From assembly GCF_963676685.1 (NCBI RefSeq), contig NC_092345.1:79735592-79799591 (forward strand): a DNA stretch of 64,000 bases. Direction: 5' to 3'. The position numbers and the translations under genes were made by a program. The DNA comes from Mytilus edulis (taxonomy: Eukaryota; Mollusca; Bivalvia; Mytilida; Mytilidae). Shown one piece after another: positions 62,201 to 64,000 of this stretch (the stretch's first letter is position 1; each line of letters opens with the position of its first letter). The notes beneath the pieces were generated by a model. The model did not search any database, was not told the origin of the DNA, and worked only from the letters and a program-made list of their open reading frames with translations.

Positions 62201-62913
62201 ATATTCAGTCAGCAATAAGTATGGGTTCAACGGAAAGAACAGCAACAGTAATGTTAAAAAATAACAGAGCCTGTGTCAGTTATCAAATCTTAGTTTTCAG
62301 GAAATAAACCTCCTGAAACAAGATTTTCATAACCTGATAATTCACGACAGAGACATATAAACATGTATGTATATATATATATGTATATAACTCGTCTAAA
62401 CATCAACCCAACAATGTTAGATCTGTAAATTTGCTTTCGCAAATTTTTGGTTCTTCCCTCGCCGGGATTCGAACCCATGCTACTGTGATATCGTGACACC
62501 AAATCGCCTGCACTGCAGCCGTCCCGCTAGACCACACGACCACCTGGGCTCTCTAAAAAAGAGCTTTCGCTGGCCGTGTGTTACCTCGCCGTAACACACG
62601 GCCACCGAAAGTGGTCAAAATATATAATAATGATTGTTGGTAAGAAATCCTCATAAAAAGTATGAAAGAATATTATGAAAATAAAGACGTTAAACCTCAA
62701 GTATTGTAAGTATTTGCGACGAAACAGTAAGCCAATATCTGATATGTTGTACTTCAATCAATTTTACAGCTTGCCCAGACGACACATTTGGTCAGAACTG
62801 TGAAAATACATGTCACTGCTTGAACGGACCCGACGACTGCGACAGAGAGACGGGAAAATGTGGTTCATGGCAATGCGAATGGGGATGGAAAGGTCCACCT
62901 GAATGCCAAACAG
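47194..62913 (+). CDS. Signal peptide, furin-like repeat and EGF protein (5' part; runs off window)
   Basis: Exons 47194-47257 (coding part), 55159-55239, 59038-59133, 62080-62175 and 62770-62913. All junctions are phase 1 with AG/GT borders. The product starts with a signal peptide, then a four-Cys module (C-x4-C-x5-C-x9-C), two furin-like repeats with identical spacing (C-x3-C-x2-C-x7-C-x2-C-x10-C), then an eight-Cys laminin/Tie-type EGF module. It is therefore secreted or the ectodomain of a type I membrane protein. Bivalves have many receptors and scavenger-type proteins with such ectodomains, but the rest lies beyond 64000 and no function should be fixed. Long introns (7.9, 3.8 and 2.9 kb) are filled with repeats. 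Confidence 0.75.
48020..48304 (+). repeat. Solo copy of the 7656-10270 element end
   Basis: Matches the right arm 9995-10270 throughout: 'GTCAGGAGCCTGTAATTCAG', 'GGTTGTCGTTTGTTTA', 'GGGGCCTTTTATAGCTGACT' and 'CTCATTGGCAATCATACCAC'. It has the about 65 bp segment missing from the left arm of that element. No partner arm was seen nearby. Confidence 0.75.
48905..49022 (+). mobile_element. SINE-like element with CAAT-type tail
   Basis: Ends in 'GACGTTAAACACCAACAATC' then 'CAATCAATCC'. The body contains 'CGGGCACTCCGGCTCCCTCT' and 'CACGAAATAGCCGAAATG'. I recall this as a widespread molluscan SINE type; its promoter end was not identified. Confidence 0.5.
53698..53905. mobile_element. MITE with about 40 bp inverted ends, TA-flanked
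   Basis: The left end is 'CTGTGGATTCATTTATTTTC' and the right end is the complement of 'CTGTGGATTCATTAATATTC'. Both continue through 'CCAATTTTCGTGG'. TA flanks each end, consistent with a Tc1/mariner-type MITE. A degenerate copy is at 23980-24177. Confidence 0.75.
54150..54360 (+). repeat. Interspersed repeat (uninterrupted relative of 34975-35515)
   Basis: Contains 'GCGACTGTCATACAAGTGAG', 'TTTCAATCCACCATTTTCTA', 'GTACCAAGCCAGGAACATGC' and 'TTATCCATTCGTTTAATGTG'. The same ordered phrases flank the insertion near 35.1-35.4 kb. Confidence 0.65.
55159..55239 (+). CDS. EGF-type gene exon, four-Cys module
   Basis: Follows TTCTTCTTTAG and ends at GTAAGT. It is 81 nt, phase 1-1. It encodes VSQNCGNQQCTERQFC, then FQPVCVG. 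Confidence 0.7.
56493..56990 (+). repeat. Direct repeats flanking a repeat module
   Basis: A block of about 130 bp with 'TTGGTCACCAATGCTCTTCA', 'GAGCGTCACTGATGAGTCTT' and 'GAAACGCG' occurs at 56493-56630 and again at 56858-56990. Between them is a segment with 'CCCGAGGGTATTACCAGCCC' and 'GTCAGCACTTCTGTGCTGAC'. Confidence 0.7.
57437..58240 (-). repeat. Inverted, dispersed pieces of the 56493-56990 repeat
   Basis: Minus-strand pieces: 57437-57540 ('TCGTCTACAAAAGACTCATC'), 57740-57895 ('AGACGCGCGTTTCGTCCACA') and 58170-58225 ('CAGAAGTGCTGACTACTGGG', 'GGTGATACCCTCGGGGAAT'). Together they recall most of the plus-strand unit, broken up by other DNA, including the element at 57933-58112. Confidence 0.6.
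57933..58112. mobile_element. Harbinger-like MITE candidate
   Basis: The left end 'TGCTGAGTTCACTCGCAATT' and the complement of the right end 'TGCCTCGTTCACACGATCAT' align over about 28 bp. TTA flanks both ends, a PIF/Harbinger-type 3 bp duplication. The interior is dominated by TTCGAA palindromes ('AATTCGAATTAG', 'CAATTCGAATTAAA', 'GCGAATTCGATTCGAATTCA'). Confidence 0.6.
58405..58760 (+). pseudogene. Degenerate LINE reverse-transcriptase fragment
   Basis: Reading through stops and shifts, the plus strand gives KYLVIILDNCLSGEQVVDNI then SKKANQR, and further on TALIQNHLDNACAGW. These resemble the post-catalytic 'YLG..LD..L' and 'ALIQ.H.DYAC..W' blocks of animal LINE ORF2. Several stops (near 58509 and 58608 onward) show it is dead. 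It lies in the EGF-type gene intron. Confidence 0.6.
59038..59133 (+). CDS. EGF-type gene exon, furin-like repeat 1
   Basis: Follows ATCTTTCCAG and ends at GTAAGT. It is 96 nt, phase 1-1. It encodes GCNAACYNCTGSGPERCIIC, then six more residues to NYYMFNKIC. The CTGSGPxxC-xx-C block is the furin-like repeat hallmark. Confidence 0.78.
59134..62079 (+). other. EGF-type gene intron between the furin-like repeats
   Basis: No exon recognised. Contains interspersed repeats at about 60900-61150 ('GTACCAAGTTAGGAATATGA') and 61430-61790 ('CTGTCCCAAGTCAGGAGCCT', 'GGTCGGGTTGTTGTCTCTTT'). Confidence 0.5.
61430..61790 (+). repeat. Interspersed repeat with the CTGTCCCAAGTCAGG core
   Basis: Contains 'TGTCCCAAGTCAGGAGCCTC', 'CAGCTGAAGGACACCTCCGG', 'CTCGCTACATTGAAGACCTG' and 'TTTGACACATTCCCCATTTC'. 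The first phrase is shared with the 7656-10270 element and the 48 kb solo end, although the rest differs. Recalled as abundant in mussels. Confidence 0.6.
62080..62175 (+). CDS. EGF-type gene exon, furin-like repeat 2
   Basis: Follows ACTTTTACAG and ends at GTGAGT. It is also 96 nt, phase 1-1. It encodes CDDSCDGCTGAGPEKCKKC, then YYNVGGTC. Cysteine spacing is identical to the previous module, implying exon duplication. Confidence 0.78.
62360..62610 (-). mobile_element. tRNA-derived SINE with hairpin head
   Basis: On the minus strand an A-box-like TGGTCTAGCGGGA (62534-62522) and a perfect B box GGTTCGAATCC (62475-62465) sit about 47 bp apart, as in tRNA-derived SINEs. The body continues to a small palindrome (AAATTTGC/GCAAATTT, about 62428-62447) and ends in a TA-rich tail (about 62360-62390). 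Just beyond the head is a strong hairpin (62561-62608): CTTTCG and TGGCCGTGTGTTAC pair with GTAACACACGGCCA and CGAAAG. Confidence 0.7.
62770..62913 (+). CDS. EGF-type gene exon, laminin/Tie-type EGF module
   Basis: Follows AATTTTACAG and ends at GTAAGT. It is 144 nt, phase 1-1. It encodes CPDDTFGQNCENTCHC, DDC, GKC and CEWGWKGPPEC, with eight cysteines in the laminin-EGF arrangement. Further exons must lie beyond the window. Confidence 0.78.
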
Positions 62914-64000
62914 GTAAGTTAAAATAATGTGGTATTTAGAACTCTTTGGGTGTCAGTCGAATATATTTTCAGGCATATTTGTAAGGTTTATAGGAAACTA
63001 ATTCAACTCTCTTCCAATCGGATATGAAGCAAATATAACACTTTTAGAATAAAACCTCTGGACAAAAACAACGTTAGTCAGACATAAATTGAAATTAATA
63101 AATGAAGACGGTAAATGATACAGATCGTCATAAAAGAGGGTGCAGAAAAGAAAAATGTTTATAAGATGGTATGAACATTTTTAAAAAATGTAACGCTGTG
63201 TTTAGGAGGAGATGCGGATACAAAAAGCTTATCTCCGAAATAATGCAATGGCAAATCAATGCTTTGGTAAGGGTAACTTGAAAAATAATTCGGAGCAGTG
63301 ATTAAATAGAAGTGAGTGAATAATAAATCAAAACAAAAGGTGCAAAACAGCTTTCTATAGTTACGATTGTGAGAAAGTAAAATACATTATATTAGGAGAT
63401 TTAGGAGCAGTAATTGATACTAAAAGGATACCTCCCAAATAATGCAAAGTCAATGTTTTGGTAAGGGAACACAAAATTGATTCGAATCAATTATAAATAA
63501 AAGTTGCAAAGTGGTTTAGAACAGAAAAAGAGGCACACAATAAAATTTTGTCATGAAGAATGAGTGAGATTGAATTGAAACTAAATCACTGGTTTAGGAA
63601 GAGTCATTATTAGCCAAAAATGATAGGTGGTGTTTTGGAAACTACAGAAAGCATTCTGATCAAAATGTTAAATTGGCATTATGTCATGTTTGATCAAATC
63701 CACCCTCTGGTTTGGAAGGAGGGGATGTTCAATCCATGTGTTTGTATTGTAAGCCCAAGAATTTATCATATTATATATTAAGATTGGAGGCGCACATGAC
63801 ATTCTGTAATAAGGAATCTGTGAAGCTTAATTGAAATGCGTTCACTGGTTAATACTTGTTTGCATATGGGAGATATTCAACCCAACGTCCATGTTTTGTT
63901 AAGGTAACACAAGATACAACAGTAAAATAAAAGATACATTATGGCCATATGCCATTGAGACTCAGTGAGTGTTTGATGAAAACTTATCGACTGGTTTAGG
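62914..64000. repeat. Intron with degenerate repeats near the right edge
   Basis: From about 63200 a loose repeat recurs: 'GGTTTAGG(A)AG-' followed by 'AATAATGCAA' and 'AATGTTTTGGTAAGGGAACAC'-type phrases (about 63205, 63395, 63590, 63705, 63847, 63990; spacing about 115-195 bp). It is strongly diverged and continues past the window. Confidence 0.45.

Noticed and set aside
62449..62548. True tRNA gene on the minus strand
   Set aside because: A and B boxes are good, but no acceptor stem closes, and the sequence runs on into a SINE body with a TA-rich tail.

Overview
This looks like a window from a marine bivalve nuclear genome, most probably a mussel (Mytilus-like). The reasons are AT-rich DNA, small split exons with GT/AG borders, and many interspersed repeats that I recognise from memory as bivalve families (for example the 'TCATTGGCAATCATACCAC' end and the 'CTGTCCCAAGTCAGGAGCC' core). 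The species call is inference; no search was run.

Three host genes can be built from exons whose splice phases all match. (1) At 1561-5497 (+) lies the 3' part of a gene for a secreted-type, very cysteine-rich protein made of phase 1-1 modules. Its upstream exons are outside the window or unseen. (2) At 25571-45008 (-) lies a complete nine-exon gene of about 778 codons: signal peptide, two group-A SRCR domains each split over two exons, a ZP domain, a furin site, a Ser/Thr/Pro-rich stalk and a hydrophobic C-terminal tail. (3) From 47194 (+) to beyond the right edge runs a gene with a signal peptide, a four-Cys module, two furin-like repeats of identical cysteine spacing and an eight-Cys laminin/Tie-type EGF module. 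Genes 2 and 3 are head to head around a CpG-rich promoter-like patch at about 45110-45242.

The rest is mostly mobile and tandem DNA. 15077-21815 holds a CR1/jockey-group-like non-LTR retrotransposon: an intact ORF1, then, 1.85 kb later, an ORF2 with a 2A-like motif, an APE-type endonuclease and a reverse transcriptase broken by two frameshifts and one stop. A 3'-end fragment of the same family lies inverted near 23.3 kb. Other LINE remnants lie at 36376-37422 (an open 348-codon C-terminal part) and about 58405-58760 (degenerate). A 2.6 kb element with long inverted ends (7656-10270) carries an array of about 120 bp units. The ZP gene intron between exons 6 and 5 carries a 31 bp minisatellite of about 40 copies next to an older array of about 30 bp units. 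Several small inverted-repeat elements (MITEs), foldbacks and SINEs fill the introns.

Layout: 0-1.4 kb, minisatellite with a nested MITE; 1.5-6.8 kb, Cys-rich gene; 7.6-10.3 kb, composite element; 10.3-15 kb, repeats and unassigned DNA; 15-21.8 kb, LINE; 21.8-25.5 kb, unassigned DNA with a MITE; 25.6-45.0 kb, SRCR-ZP gene; 45.1-45.2 kb, shared promoter region; 45.2-64 kb, EGF/furin-like-repeat gene with repeat-rich introns.
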